The notes: a model not told the origin generated them from the letters alone. Numbered from the stretch's first letter, positions 16,152-24,861 are shown. The stretch is 64,000 nt of DNA from Jiangella endophytica (GCF_003427025.1 NZ_QVAI01000001.1:868001-932000); one strand, 5' to 3'. Translations and numbers: made by a program.

Positions 16152-17390
16152 TCAGCCGCCGACCGAGTCCTGGATGGTCCGCAGGATCTCCTCGGCGCTG
16201 CGCTGGCCGCGGTAGCCCTCGACGCTGTACTGCGTCATCAGCGTCTCGACCTGGTTCCAGGTCGGCGTCGTGACCTGCGCCGTCGCGTTGCCGAGCAGTG
16301 CGGTGACGACATCGGCCGCGCCGGGGGCCTTGCCCTCGGCCCAGGCCGGCAGCGCCTCGGCCCGCGCCGGGACGATGCCGCGGGACGCCGCGAGCGACTC
16401 CTGCACGCCGGTGGAGGTCAGCGCGACGATCGCCTCGAACGCGTCGTCCGGCCGGTCGCAGTTGGCGGCGATGCCGAAGCCGGACCCGGCGGTCATGCCG
16501 TGCGGCCGGCCGCTCGGCGAGGGGACGATCGTCACGCCGAGGGTGAAGTCGGCCGCCTCGTCGAACGTCCCGTACATCCACGGTCCCTCGATGAGCATGT
16601 CCACGTCGCCGCTGGTGAACGCCTGCTGGGCGACGTCCGCGGCGTCGGCGGCGTTCGGCGGGTTCGCGATGCCCTCGACGGCGACCAGGTCGAAGTAGTC
16701 CTGGAGCTGTGCGACGAAGTCGGCGTTCGTGAGGTCCAGGTCGCCGTCGCCGTTCAGCCAGGACGCATCACCGGCGGTGGCCCATGCGGCCGGGATGAAC
16801 ATGCCCGGCGTGACGGCCAGCGCCTTGTGGTCGTCGGTGGTCAGCGCCGTCGCGTCGGCGAGGAACCGCTCCCGCGAGTATTCCGGGCCCGGCGGGGTGA
16901 GACCGGCGGCGGTGAACGCGTCGGCGTTGTAGAACAGCACGACCGGCTCGGCGTCGTACGGGATCGCCCGCAGCGAGTCGTCGACCGTCATGCCCTCGAG
17001 CATCGACGGGTCGACCTCCGACAGGTCGAAGTCGTGCTTCTCGACCAGGTCGTCCAGCGGCATCAGCAGGCTGCTCAGCTCCTGCGCGCGGGCCGCCTGC
17101 GTGGTGAGCAGGCAGGGCGTGTCGTCGCCGGAGAGCCGGGTCTTCACCTTGGTCCAGTAGTCGGCGAAGCTCGGTCCCTCGATGGTGACGTCGAGGTCCG
17201 GGTCCTCCTTCTGCGCCTCGCTGACGAACGACTCCCACTGCTCACGGTCGCTCTGGCTGCTCACCCAGGTGTAGAGCTGCAGCGGGCCGCCGGTCGTCGA
17301 CGTGCTGTCGTCGCCACCGCCGCAGGCCGTCAGCGTGACGGCGAGTCCGGCGACGGCCGCGACCGTCGTGGTCAGGTGTCTCACGTGCAT
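16152..17390 (-). CDS. Extracellular sugar-binding lipoprotein (family 1) of the fucose operon
   Basis: A 412-residue solute-binding protein with lipoprotein signal MHVRHLTTTVAAVAGLAVTL and lipobox TACGGG. It has the family-1 (MalE-like) plan, for example VSSQSDREQWESFVSEAQKE near the N-terminus and GVTIVPSPSGRPHGMTAGSG in the C-lobe. The start at 17390 is supported by GGAGGAAGCC immediately upstream; it overlaps the lactonase gene by ten bases. It would capture fucose or fucosides at the cell surface for the two permeases downstream. Confidence 0.86.
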   Translation of the reverse strand: MHVRHLTTTVAAVAGLAVTLTACGGGDDSTSTTGGPLQLYTWVSSQSDREQWESFVSEAQKEDPDLDVTIEGPSFADYWTKVKTRLSGDDTPCLLTTQAARAQELSSLLMPLDDLVEKHDFDLSEVDPSMLEGMTVDDSLRAIPYDAEPVVLFYNADAFTAAGLTPPGPEYSRERFLADATALTTDDHKALAVTPGMFIPAAWATAGDASWLNGDGDLDLTNADFVAQLQDYFDLVAVEGIANPPNAADAADVAQQAFTSGDVDMLIEGPWMYGTFDEAADFTLGVTIVPSPSGRPHGMTAGSGFGIAANCDRPDDAFEAIVALTSTGVQESLAASRGIVPARAEALPAWAEGKAPGAADVVTALLGNATAQVTTPTWNQVETLMTQYSVEGYRGQRSAEEILRTIQDSVGG

Positions 17391-18220
17391 GGCTTCCTCC
17401 GTTGGAAGTAGACGCGGCGAGCGGTGTCCGCGAGGACCGCCTGCTGGTCTGTGTCGGTGAGCTGCCGGGTGGCGTCGAGCGCGACGTCCAGGACGTCGGC
17501 GTAGCTCGCGGCGAGCGTGCAGACCGGCCAGTCGGAGCCGAACATCGTCCGGTCCGGGCCGAACAGGTCGATCACCTGGCGGGCATAGCGGACGACGCCC
17601 TGCTCCCGCCAGCGGGCCGGGTCGGCCTCGGTGACCAACCCGGAGATCTTGCAGCTGACCTGAGGAAACGTGGCCAGCTCGGTGAGGCCGGCGAGCCAGC
17701 CGGACCAGTCGCCGGACGCGATGGCCGGCTTGGCCGCGTGGTCGACGACCAGCTGGAGGCGCGGCTCCGCCCTCGCCAGCTCGAGCGCGGCCGGGACCTC
17801 GCGGCCGCGGATCAGCAGGTCGAAGGGGAGTCCGCGGTCGCGTAGCGCCGCGAGCCCGCGGCGGACGTCGGGGCGCAGCAGCCACCGCGGGTCCGCCTCG
17901 TCGTGCGTCTGGTGCCGGACACCGGCCAGGCTCGGGTGGGCGAGCGTGTCGTCGACGTCCGGCGCCGTCAGGTCGGCCCAGCCGACGACGCCGGTGACCG
18001 GGTTGGCGTCGTCGGCGGCGACGTCGAGCAGGTCGCGGGTCTCGCCGGCGTCCGCGACCGCCTGCACCACCACCGTCGCCGTCACGTCCGTGCCCGTGAG
18101 GGTGGCGGCGAGGTCGTCGGTGCCGAACCGGCGGCGCAGCGGCGCCGCCGGCCCGGTCATCCAGGGATACGGCCGGACGGCCGGGTCCCAGAGGTGGTGG
18201 TGCGCGTCGACGATGCTCAC
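17381..18220 (-). CDS. Amidohydrolase-2 family lactonase, probable L-fuconolactonase
   Basis: A 279-residue protein of the amidohydrolase 2 family, starting at GTG inside the fucosidase stop (GTGA overlap). Metal and catalytic signatures are DAHHHLWDP at the N-terminus, QLVVDHAAKP in the middle and MFGSDWPVC near the C-terminus. Family members open L-fucono- and L-rhamnono-lactones. Between a fucosidase and a dehydratase the expected reaction is hydrolysis of L-fuconolactone to L-fuconate. Confidence 0.83.
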   Translation of the reverse strand: MSIVDAHHHLWDPAVRPYPWMTGPAAPLRRRFGTDDLAATLTGTDVTATVVVQAVADAGETRDLLDVAADDANPVTGVVGWADLTAPDVDDTLAHPSLAGVRHQTHDEADPRWLLRPDVRRGLAALRDRGLPFDLLIRGREVPAALELARAEPRLQLVVDHAAKPAIASGDWSGWLAGLTELATFPQVSCKISGLVTEADPARWREQGVVRYARQVIDLFGPDRTMFGSDWPVCTLAASYADVLDVALDATRQLTDTDQQAVLADTARRVYFQRRKPCT

Positions 18221-19569
18221 GCGAACTCCACGGCCACCACATCGATCAGCGCGCCGGTCGGGTCCGGCGCGGGGATGCGGATCTCGCCCAGCGGCTCGGC
18301 GGTGTCGTCGCCGCTGACCTCGTGCACCTCGAACGCCACCTCGTACGGCAGGGCCGCGCCGGAGCCGACCAGCCGGACGTTCGCGACGCGGCGCACCGGC
18401 AGACCGCGCACGACGATCTCCTCGACCGGCCGGTTCACCAGGTGCAGGTAGACGACGCCGTCGCGGGCCGTCGTCGGGCCGTAGAAGTCGACGCCGGTGG
18501 TCGGGACGGTGCCGACGACGGCCTCGGCGTGGCCGGCCAGCCAGCCGCCGATCGCGTCGAGCCGTTCGGCCTGCTCCTCGACCAGGCTGCCGTCGCCGCG
18601 CGGGCCGACGTTGAGCAGCAGGTTGCCGCCGCGGCTGACCACCTCGACCAGGCTGACGGCGAGCGAGTGCGCGGACTTGTTCTTGGTGTCGGTGGGACGG
18701 TAGCCCCACATCTGGCCGATCGTCAGGCACAGTTCCCAGGGCCCGTCCGGCGCCGTCAGCGGGAAGGCCTGCTCCGGTGTCCTGTAGTCGCCCTGTCCGG
18801 GCAGCCGCTCGTTGATGACGACGTCCGGCTGCAGGCTCTTGATCAGCCGGCGCAGACCCGCGGCGTCCCATTCCTCGGGGGAGCGCTCCCACTCGCCGTC
18901 GAACCAGAGCAGGTCGACGGTGCCGTAGTTCGTCAGCAGCTCGGTGAGCTGGCCACGCAGGTGGTCGAGGTAGCGGGCCCACTGCTCCGGGGTCGAGCGG
19001 CGGTGCCGGTCCGAGGCGACCGGCTTGCCGGCATTCTCCGGGCGCCCGGCGGCCGGCCAGTGCTCGGCCGGGTACGGGCGGTCAGCGTCGGTGAACGCGG
19101 GGTAGTCCGGGTGGTGCCAGTCGGAGAGGCTGTAGTAGAAGCCGACCCGCAGACCCTCGGCCCGCACGGCGTCGGCGTACTCGCGCACGATGTCGCGGCC
19201 GAACGGGCCGTGCTCGACGCCGAAGTCGGAGTGCTTGGTGTGGAACATCGAGTAGCCCGCGTGGTGGCGGGTGGTGAAGACGACGTACGTGGCCCCGGCG
19301 TTCTTGGCCAGCCGCGCGAGCTCCGTGGCATTCCAGCGCCGAGGGTCGAACGTGGGGGCGCTGGACTGGTACTCGTCCACCGTCACCGGATCCTCGGGCT
19401 CGTCGACCCCGGGGATGATCGAGCGCCCGACCAGCGGCCAGGAGATCTCGATGCCCTGCTGACTGGCGTGGTCCCAGTGGACGAAGATGCCCAGTCCGGC
19501 TCCGGTGAACCACTCGCCGCCGGGGATCCGCGCCGGTTCACGGACGATGCTGCTGATGGGGTCGGACAC
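18217..19569 (-). CDS. GH29 alpha-L-fucosidase
   Basis: A 450-residue retaining alpha-L-fucosidase. Early blocks GIFVHWDHASQQG and ATYVVFTTRHHAGYSMF carry the sugar-binding His residues, and the nucleophile is Asp224 in LLWFDGEWE. The C-terminal part is a beta-sandwich. No secretion signal is evident, so it probably acts in the cytoplasm on imported fucosides. It is the first gene of the fucose operon and has a strong ribosome-binding site (AAGGAGGAGG). A promoter with an overlapping 8+8 inverted repeat lies just upstream. Confidence 0.9.
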   Translation of the reverse strand: MSDPISSIVREPARIPGGEWFTGAGLGIFVHWDHASQQGIEISWPLVGRSIIPGVDEPEDPVTVDEYQSSAPTFDPRRWNATELARLAKNAGATYVVFTTRHHAGYSMFHTKHSDFGVEHGPFGRDIVREYADAVRAEGLRVGFYYSLSDWHHPDYPAFTDADRPYPAEHWPAAGRPENAGKPVASDRHRRSTPEQWARYLDHLRGQLTELLTNYGTVDLLWFDGEWERSPEEWDAAGLRRLIKSLQPDVVINERLPGQGDYRTPEQAFPLTAPDGPWELCLTIGQMWGYRPTDTKNKSAHSLAVSLVEVVSRGGNLLLNVGPRGDGSLVEEQAERLDAIGGWLAGHAEAVVGTVPTTGVDFYGPTTARDGVVYLHLVNRPVEEIVVRGLPVRRVANVRLVGSGAALPYEVAFEVHEVSGDDTAEPLGEIRIPAPDPTGALIDVVAVEFA

Positions 19570-19589
19570 CGAGCCTCCTCCTTGAAGCG

Positions 19590-19627
19590 TGTTTCCTATA
19601 GGGTAGAGGAAACAGGATTTTCGTCAA
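19590..19627 (-). promoter_or_regulatory. Promoter and operator of the L-fucose operon
   Basis: On the minus strand TTGACG (19627-19622), 16 nt, TACCCT (19605-19600) forms a sigma-70-like promoter. Across the spacer and -10 lies the perfect inverted repeat TGTTTCCT-N9-AGGAAACA (19590-19614), well placed for a repressor. The GntR gene at the end of the operon is the nearest candidate regulator. Confidence 0.6.
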
Positions 19628-19667
19628 GAGTGGATTTCCGTGGCCCGGGCCGGGGGAGGATGACGCC

Positions 19668-20807
19668 GTGACCTCCGTGTGGCAGCCCAGGCCCGACCTG
19701 TGGTCCCTCGACCCCGCCGTCCTGCACCTCAACCACGGATCGTGGGGTGCCGTGCCGCTGGCCGCGCAGCGCGAGGCGGCACGGTTGCGGGCGCGGAGCG
19801 AGGCGAACCCGGCGGCGTGGTTCCGGGCGCTGCCGGAGCGGGTCGCGGCGGCGCGGACGGCTCTGGCCCGGTGGGCGGGCGCCGACGAGGCCGGGTTCGC
19901 GCTGGTCCCGAACGTGAGCACGGGCGTGACGGTCGCGTTGGCGGCCGTCGACGTGCCGGCCGGCGGGCGCATCGTCGTCACTTCTCATCGCTACGGCGCG
20001 GTGCGGTTCGCGGCGGAACGGTTCGCCGCGCTGCGCGGCGCCTCGGTGGTCGAGGTGCCGGTGCCGCTGACCTCGTCCGCGGACGAGGTGGTGGCGCTGG
20101 TGTCGCCCGCGGTGTCCGGTGCCGACGTCGTGCTGCTGGACCAGATCACCTCGGCGACCGCTTCCGTCGTCCCGGTGGCCCGGCTGGTGGACGTGTGCCG
20201 GTCGGCCGGCGTGCCGGTCATCGTCGACGGCGCGCACGGGCCCGGCCTGATCGAGGCGCCGGTGCCGGAGGGCGCGGACTTCTGGGCCGGCAACTTCCAC
20301 AAGTGGGCGTGCGCGCCGCGCGGGACCGCCGGCCTCGTCGTGGCGCCGCGGTGGCGGTCGCGGACGCTGCCGCCCGCGGTCTCCTGGTCCGAGCACGGCA
20401 CGCTGCAGCAACGCTTCGACTGGCAGGCGACGGCCGACTACGTGCCGTGGCTGGCGGCGCCGGTCGCTCTGGACGTGCTGGCCGAACTGGACTGGCCGGC
20501 CGCTCGCGCGTCCGTGTCCGGGCTGGTCGCATCGGGGGCGGAGCTGGTGGCGAAGGCCATCGGCGGCGACGTGCCCGAGCTGGCGGCCCCGGCCCCGACC
20601 ATGCGCCTGGTCGGCCTGCCGCCGTCCATCCGGATCGACGACAAGCCGGCCGAGGAGGCGTTGCGCGTCCGGATCGCCCGCGACGCCGGCGCCGAGGTCA
20701 ACGTCACCGTGCACGACGGACGGGCGTTCCTCCGCCTGTCGGCGCACGCCTACACCGGCCCGCGCGACTTCGAACTGCTCGCCGCCCGGTTGCCCGCCGT
20801 TCTCTGA
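19668..20807 (+). CDS. Class V aminotransferase-fold protein (isopenicillin N epimerase-like)
   Basis: A 379-residue PLP enzyme of fold type I, class V. It starts at GTG behind GGGAGGA. Visible landmarks are the N-terminal LHLNHGSWGAVPLAAQR, the Asp/His pair VIVDGAHGPGLIEAP, and the PLP lysine in GNFHKWACAPRGTAGLVV. The family includes isopenicillin N epimerases, cysteine desulfurases and sulfonate-releasing lyases; the substrate cannot be told. It is divergent from the fucose operon and convergent with the next gene, so it is a single-gene unit. Confidence 0.83.
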   Translation: MTSVWQPRPDLWSLDPAVLHLNHGSWGAVPLAAQREAARLRARSEANPAAWFRALPERVAAARTALARWAGADEAGFALVPNVSTGVTVALAAVDVPAGGRIVVTSHRYGAVRFAAERFAALRGASVVEVPVPLTSSADEVVALVSPAVSGADVVLLDQITSATASVVPVARLVDVCRSAGVPVIVDGAHGPGLIEAPVPEGADFWAGNFHKWACAPRGTAGLVVAPRWRSRTLPPAVSWSEHGTLQQRFDWQATADYVPWLAAPVALDVLAELDWPAARASVSGLVASGAELVAKAIGGDVPELAAPAPTMRLVGLPPSIRIDDKPAEEALRVRIARDAGAEVNVTVHDGRAFLRLSAHAYTGPRDFELLAARLPAVL

Positions 20808-20814
20808 CCGCGGG

Positions 20815-21834
20815 CTAACCCGCCAGGGCGTGGTGGGCCGCGGGTCGTACACGCCGGCCGAGCGCGACGAGCGCCAACCCGGCGACCGCCCAGGCGACGA
20901 GCACCAGCACCGGGCCGCCGGCCGCTGCCCCGTCGAAGTACGACGTCGATCGCAGCAGCGTGCCGCCCGCACCGGCCGGGAGCGCCTGGCCCAGAGCTCC
21001 CCAGCCGGTCGGCAGCAGCTCCGGAGCCGAGGAGACGCCGGAGATCGAGTTGCCGATGAGGAACATGACGACGGCGCCCAGGCCGATGCCGGCCGGGCCG
21101 AGCAGCGCCACCAGGCCGGTGATGGTCAACGAGATCGCCGCGACGATCAGCGCGACCGCCGCGGCGTTGGCCCAGGCGCTGCCCTGGAGGGCGCCGAGCC
21201 AGGCCTGCGCGACGAGCGTCACGACCCCGCCCGCGGCCACGGCCGCGACCAGCGCGCCGGTCACCCGTCGCCACACGCCCGTCACCAGGAACGACATGAG
21301 GATTCCCACCACCATGCCGCCGAGCACCATGGGCAGCGCGGCTGCGGTGAAGGCGGCGCCGCGCGGGTCGTCGCCCGGCAGCGGGACGAGGTCCTCGACC
21401 GCCGGGGCCGCCACGGCCGGATCCGCGAGCCCGGCGAGCAGCTGTGCGACCACGGGGCTGCCGCCCGACGCGGTCAGGACCCGGCGCTCTCCTGTGGGCT
21501 CGACGACGATCGCGCCGTAGACCTCACGGTCCTCGATGAGCCGGCGGGCCTCGTCGGCGTCGGCTGCCGCCCGCAGGTCCAGCGCGTCCGGCATGGCGTC
21601 GCCGAGCTGCCGCTCGACCCGATCGGCGGCGTCGGCGGAGCCGACGAGGGCGACGGGCACGCCGCGCGGGGCCGACTCGGCCGGCGGCCACGCGAACGCC
21701 GTCACGAGCACACCGACCAGGACGGCGAAGCCGAGCCCGAGGCCGATGACACGCCGCCAGCCGGTCGGCGCGGGGGACCGCCGGGTGGATGCGGCCGGTG
21801 CGGTGTCGTCGGTGCTGAGTTGGTCGAGTTCCAT
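20815..21834 (-). CDS. Multi-pass membrane protein, ABC-2/YhgE-like
   Basis: A 339-residue protein with one N-terminal transmembrane helix (about 28-48), an extracytoplasmic region of about 120 residues that includes ALVGSADAADRVERQLG, and a C-terminal block of about five helices (about 175-330). This arrangement resembles ABC-2-type permeases and YhgE/Pip-like membrane proteins. No ATPase is adjacent. The start at 21834 gives an acidic Ser/Thr-rich leader before the first helix. It starts 14 bases after the dehalogenase-like gene, so probably the same transcript. The function is unknown. Confidence 0.62.
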   Translation of the reverse strand: MELDQLSTDDTAPAASTRRSPAPTGWRRVIGLGLGFAVLVGVLVTAFAWPPAESAPRGVPVALVGSADAADRVERQLGDAMPDALDLRAAADADEARRLIEDREVYGAIVVEPTGERRVLTASGGSPVVAQLLAGLADPAVAAPAVEDLVPLPGDDPRGAAFTAAALPMVLGGMVVGILMSFLVTGVWRRVTGALVAAVAAGGVVTLVAQAWLGALQGSAWANAAAVALIVAAISLTITGLVALLGPAGIGLGAVVMFLIGNSISGVSSAPELLPTGWGALGQALPAGAGGTLLRSTSYFDGAAAGGPVLVLVAWAVAGLALVALGRRVRPAAHHALAG

Positions 21835-21848
21835 GGTTCTCCTTGTGG

Positions 21849-22925
21849 TCAGGGCCGGGTGCGGGCGATGAAGTCGTCGATGGCGGCCGCCACGTCGCCG
21901 GGCTTGTCCTCCTGGAGGAAGTGGTGCGCGTCGGCGATGACGCTGTGCGGCTGCCCGGCGGCGCCCGGGACGCGGCCGCTCAGCTCGTCGTGGCGGCCGC
22001 CGCTGACGTGGTCGTTCGCGCTGAAGACGCACAAGAACGGAAGGTCCAGCGTCTCCAGCACCTCCCACGCCGCCTCGAACGCCGGGGTCGCCTCGTCGGC
22101 CGGCGTGAGCGGGATGAGCACGGCGAAGCGGCGGACGCCGTGCTGGTAGCGGTCGTCGGGGAACGGCGCGTCGTAGGCGGCCAGGACCGCCGGGTCGAGC
22201 GCCGACGTCGTGTAGCCGGCGACGACGTCGGACACGGCGAGCGGGTTCGTGCGCTGGGTGAACTGCAGCCAGGTGGCGAGGTGCATCCAGCCCTCGGCGG
22301 GGATCTCCTCGCGACCCGTCCGCAGGCCGGTGTTCATCGCCACGACCCGGCGGAACCGGTGCGGCTGCTCGGCCAGCAGCCGCAGGCCCAGCGTGCCGCC
22401 CCAGTCGTGGCAGACCATGGTGACGTCGCGCAGGTCCAGCCGTTCGACCACGGCCTCGGTCAGCCAGTCCAGGTGCTGCTGATAGGTGTAGAGGAAGCGG
22501 TCGGTGGGCTTGTCGGACTTGCCCATGCCCACGAGGTCCAGCGCCACGCACCGGTGCCCGGCCGCCACCAGGGGCGGGATGACGTGGCGGTACAGGTAGC
22601 TCCACGACGGGTTGCCGTGCAGCAGCAGGATCGTCTCGCCGGATGCCCGGACCGGCCACGCAGGCCGTTCGTCGAGGTAGTGCATCCGCACGGTGGTGTG
22701 CGAGCCGTCGCCGAGCCGGACGCGCAGGTGGTGCGGCGCGAACGGATAGTCCGGCAGACCGGCGAAGCGGTGGGCGGGCGTCCGGAGCACCTTCGGGCCC
22801 GTCGCCTCGGCCGGCTCGTGGTCGTCGGCGGCCGCGGCGGCCTGGACGCCCGGGCCGGCGGCCAGTGTCCCGGCAGCCGCCGCCATCGTCCCCCTCAGCA
22901 GCCTCCTGCGGTCGATCTCGGTCAT
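21849..22925 (-). CDS. Tat-exported alpha/beta-hydrolase, haloalkane dehalogenase-like
   Basis: A 358-residue alpha/beta-hydrolase with a twin-arginine signal (IDRRRLLRGTMAAAAGTLAA). The haloalkane dehalogenase/epoxide hydrolase motifs are present: oxyanion loop HGNPSWSYLYRHVIP, DLVGMGKSDKP, nucleophile elbow VCHDWGGTLG with Asp, and catalytic His in ADAHHFLQEDKP. The enzyme would hydrolyse a carbon-halogen or epoxide bond outside the membrane. Most dehalogenases of this family lack an export signal. It follows the NmrA-like gene and is probably controlled by the divergent MarR gene. The start at 22925 has AGAGGAG upstream. Confidence 0.82.
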   Translation of the reverse strand: MTEIDRRRLLRGTMAAAAGTLAAGPGVQAAAAADDHEPAEATGPKVLRTPAHRFAGLPDYPFAPHHLRVRLGDGSHTTVRMHYLDERPAWPVRASGETILLLHGNPSWSYLYRHVIPPLVAAGHRCVALDLVGMGKSDKPTDRFLYTYQQHLDWLTEAVVERLDLRDVTMVCHDWGGTLGLRLLAEQPHRFRRVVAMNTGLRTGREEIPAEGWMHLATWLQFTQRTNPLAVSDVVAGYTTSALDPAVLAAYDAPFPDDRYQHGVRRFAVLIPLTPADEATPAFEAAWEVLETLDLPFLCVFSANDHVSGGRHDELSGRVPGAAGQPHSVIADAHHFLQEDKPGDVAAAIDDFIARTRP

Positions 22926-22954
22926 GGTGGTCTCCTCTGGAGTCGATGCCGAGG

Positions 22955-23824
22955 TCATCGGCGCTCCGGCTGGTCGGTGAAAGCGGCGGTGTGGTCGGCG
23001 ACCCACTGGGCGAACGTGGCGGCGGGCCGGCCGAGGACCTTCTCCACGTCGTTCGAGGGCGGCTGCGCTGTGCCGGCGAGTCGCCCGTACCTCGCCACCA
23101 GCGCGACGACGAACGGCTCGGGCAGGCCGTGCGCGACCAGGCGATCGACGGCGTCGGCCGGAGCGAGCTCCTCGTAGCGCAGGGAGCGGCCGAGGACGTC
23201 GCCGATGACGGTGACCATGTCGGCGTGGGTGAGCGACTGCGGTCCGGTCAGCTCCACCCGCCGGCCGACGAGATCGTCGGTGAGCAGGGCGTGCGCGGCC
23301 ACGGCGGCGATGTCGCGCTGATGGATCGGGAGTTCGCTGACGTCCGGGTACGCGTACCGGACGACGTCCCCGCCGCGGATCTGGGCGCCCCACATGGCGA
23401 TCGTGTTGGCGGCGAAGAAGCTCGCACGCAGGCTGGTCCACTCGAGGCCACTGCCGGCGGCGGCCTTCTCGGCCTCGCGGTTGCGGTCGCCGGCGAAGCG
23501 CGACGGCTGCTCCGACGGGTCGTCGTCGACGTTCGTGGCCGAGAGCGCGACGATCCGCCGGACCCCTCGCCGTCGCGCCAGGGCAGCGAGACCGGTGGCC
23601 GCGTCGCCCACGGCGCGGGGATGCAGGAACAGGGCCGTGACGCCGTCGAGCGCCTCGGCGACGGTGTCCGGCCGGGAGGGATCGCCGGCGACGACCTCGA
23701 CGCCGGCCGGAAGCCCGGCCGCCGCCGCTTCGCGGCTCACGGCGCGCACCTCGGCGCCCGCCCCGCGCAGCAGATCGACGAGCGGCCGTCCGACCGTCCC
23801 CGTCGCTCCGGTCAGCAGGATCAT
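22955..23824 (-). CDS. NmrA-like NAD(P)-binding (atypical SDR) protein
   Basis: A 289-residue Rossmann protein starting MILLTGATGTVGRPLVDLL, with the GxxGxxG dinucleotide motif. It belongs to the NmrA/NAD(P)H-azoreductase-like atypical SDRs (RIVALSATNVDDDP; SELPIHQRDIAAVAAHAL) and lacks a clear YxxxK pair. Such proteins are redox sensors or reductases. It is the first gene of a unit with the dehalogenase-like and membrane genes, divergent from a MarR regulator. Confidence 0.82.
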   Translation of the reverse strand: MILLTGATGTVGRPLVDLLRGAGAEVRAVSREAAAAGLPAGVEVVAGDPSRPDTVAEALDGVTALFLHPRAVGDAATGLAALARRRGVRRIVALSATNVDDDPSEQPSRFAGDRNREAEKAAAGSGLEWTSLRASFFAANTIAMWGAQIRGGDVVRYAYPDVSELPIHQRDIAAVAAHALLTDDLVGRRVELTGPQSLTHADMVTVIGDVLGRSLRYEELAPADAVDRLVAHGLPEPFVVALVARYGRLAGTAQPPSNDVEKVLGRPAATFAQWVADHTAAFTDQPERR

Positions 23825-23850
23825 GATGTCTCCTCGAAGTACTCAGCGAT

Positions 23851-23903
23851 TCGTATAATACGAGAACCGTAACATCTATTTTGAGTTCCGTATCTTATGA
23901 GAG
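23851..23903. promoter_or_regulatory. Candidate MarR operators between nmrA-like and marR genes
   Basis: TCGTAT-A-ATACGA at 23851-23863 is a perfect palindrome about one base, and a related degenerate copy, CCGTATCTTATGAGAG, lies at 23888-23903. Two spaced sites in a short divergent region fit a MarR regulator controlling itself and the divergent operon. Confidence 0.6.
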
Positions 23904-23981
23904 GCGTCACAGTGCACCTGCGATAACCTTTGAGTCGCGGACGATATGAAGGCGGAACGAAGCGGGCGAAGGGCGCAGCCG

Positions 23982-24491
23982 ATGACCTCCACCACCACTG
24001 GCGAGGACGCCGACGCCCGCCGTCGCCGTCGCCGGTCCGGCGCCGCGATCAAGGAGTCGATGCGCGAGCTGAGCGTCCAGCTGTCCCTGCTGAACCACCA
24101 GATCAGCGCGTCCTTCGACCTCCGCGACACCGACTTCGACTGCCTCGACGTCATCAAGCGTCACGGCCCGCTGAGCCCCAGTGCGCTGGCGCGGCGCACC
24201 GGGCTGCACGCCGCCACGCTGACCGGCATCCTCGACCGCCTCGAACGGGGTGAGTGGATCGCCCGCGAGCGCGACCCCGCGGACCGCCGAGCCGTCATCG
24301 TCCGCGCCCGCCGCGAGCGCAACCCCGAGCTGTTCCGCAAGTTCGCCGGCATGAACCACGCCATGGACGGCCTGCTCGACGACTACACGCCGGACGAGCT
24401 CGATCTGCTCGCCGACTTCCTGCGGCGCACGGCCGACGCCGGTCGCGACGCCACCGACGCCCTCGTCGAGGGTGGGCGCACGGCCGGGTGA
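23982..24491 (+). CDS. MarR-family transcriptional regulator
   Basis: A 169-residue winged-helix regulator. The DNA-binding domain reads HGPLSPSALARRTGLHAATLTGILDRLERGEWIARERDPADRR, quoted here only to mark the winged-helix region with its basic wing; the C-terminal helices dimerise. The start at 23982 is preferred because AAGGG lies 8 nt upstream, while the ATG at 23946 has no such site. It is divergent from the NmrA-like/dehalogenase unit and shares the palindromes between them. Confidence 0.82.
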   Translation: MTSTTTGEDADARRRRRRSGAAIKESMRELSVQLSLLNHQISASFDLRDTDFDCLDVIKRHGPLSPSALARRTGLHAATLTGILDRLERGEWIARERDPADRRAVIVRARRERNPELFRKFAGMNHAMDGLLDDYTPDELDLLADFLRRTADAGRDATDALVEGGRTAG

Positions 24492-24555
24492 GCAAGCCGG
24501 CGCTGCTTGGCCCGACCACCGTGGCCATGTCCGAGGTGCGGAGTAGCGTCCAGTC

Positions 24556-24861
24556 ATGGCGGACGCGGGGCTGCGGCGACGCGCGGTGCTGGCCGCCGGC
24601 GCGCTCGTGACGCCGCGCGACCCCGAGCTGTCGGCCGGCCTCGTGTGCGTCGAGGTCGCCGGCCACGACCCCGCCGACGTCGTCGAGCACCTGCTCGGCG
24701 AGCGCATCGTCGCGTCGGTGACGCCGTACCGCGAGGCGTACGTCCGGTTCGGCACCAGCATCGTCACGACGCCCGAGCAGGTCGACGCCGCCGTCGAGGC
24801 GGTCGCCGGACTGGCCGGTGAGCGTGACGGGATGAGCGAGCTGGGTGCTCGGCTGATCTAG
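24556..24861 (+). pseudogene. Internally deleted class V aminotransferase (signal plus C-terminal end only)
   Basis: A 101-residue frame. The first 17 residues, MADAGLRRRAVLAAGAL, look like the start of a twin-arginine signal. The rest (DPELSAGLVCVEVAGHDPAD, then ASVTPYREAYVRFGTSIVTT) matches the extreme C-terminus of isopenicillin N epimerase-like class V aminotransferases. The PLP-binding middle of about 300 residues is absent, so the product cannot be an enzyme. It differs from the intact class V gene at 19668. A neofunctionalised small protein is possible but less likely. Confidence 0.6.
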
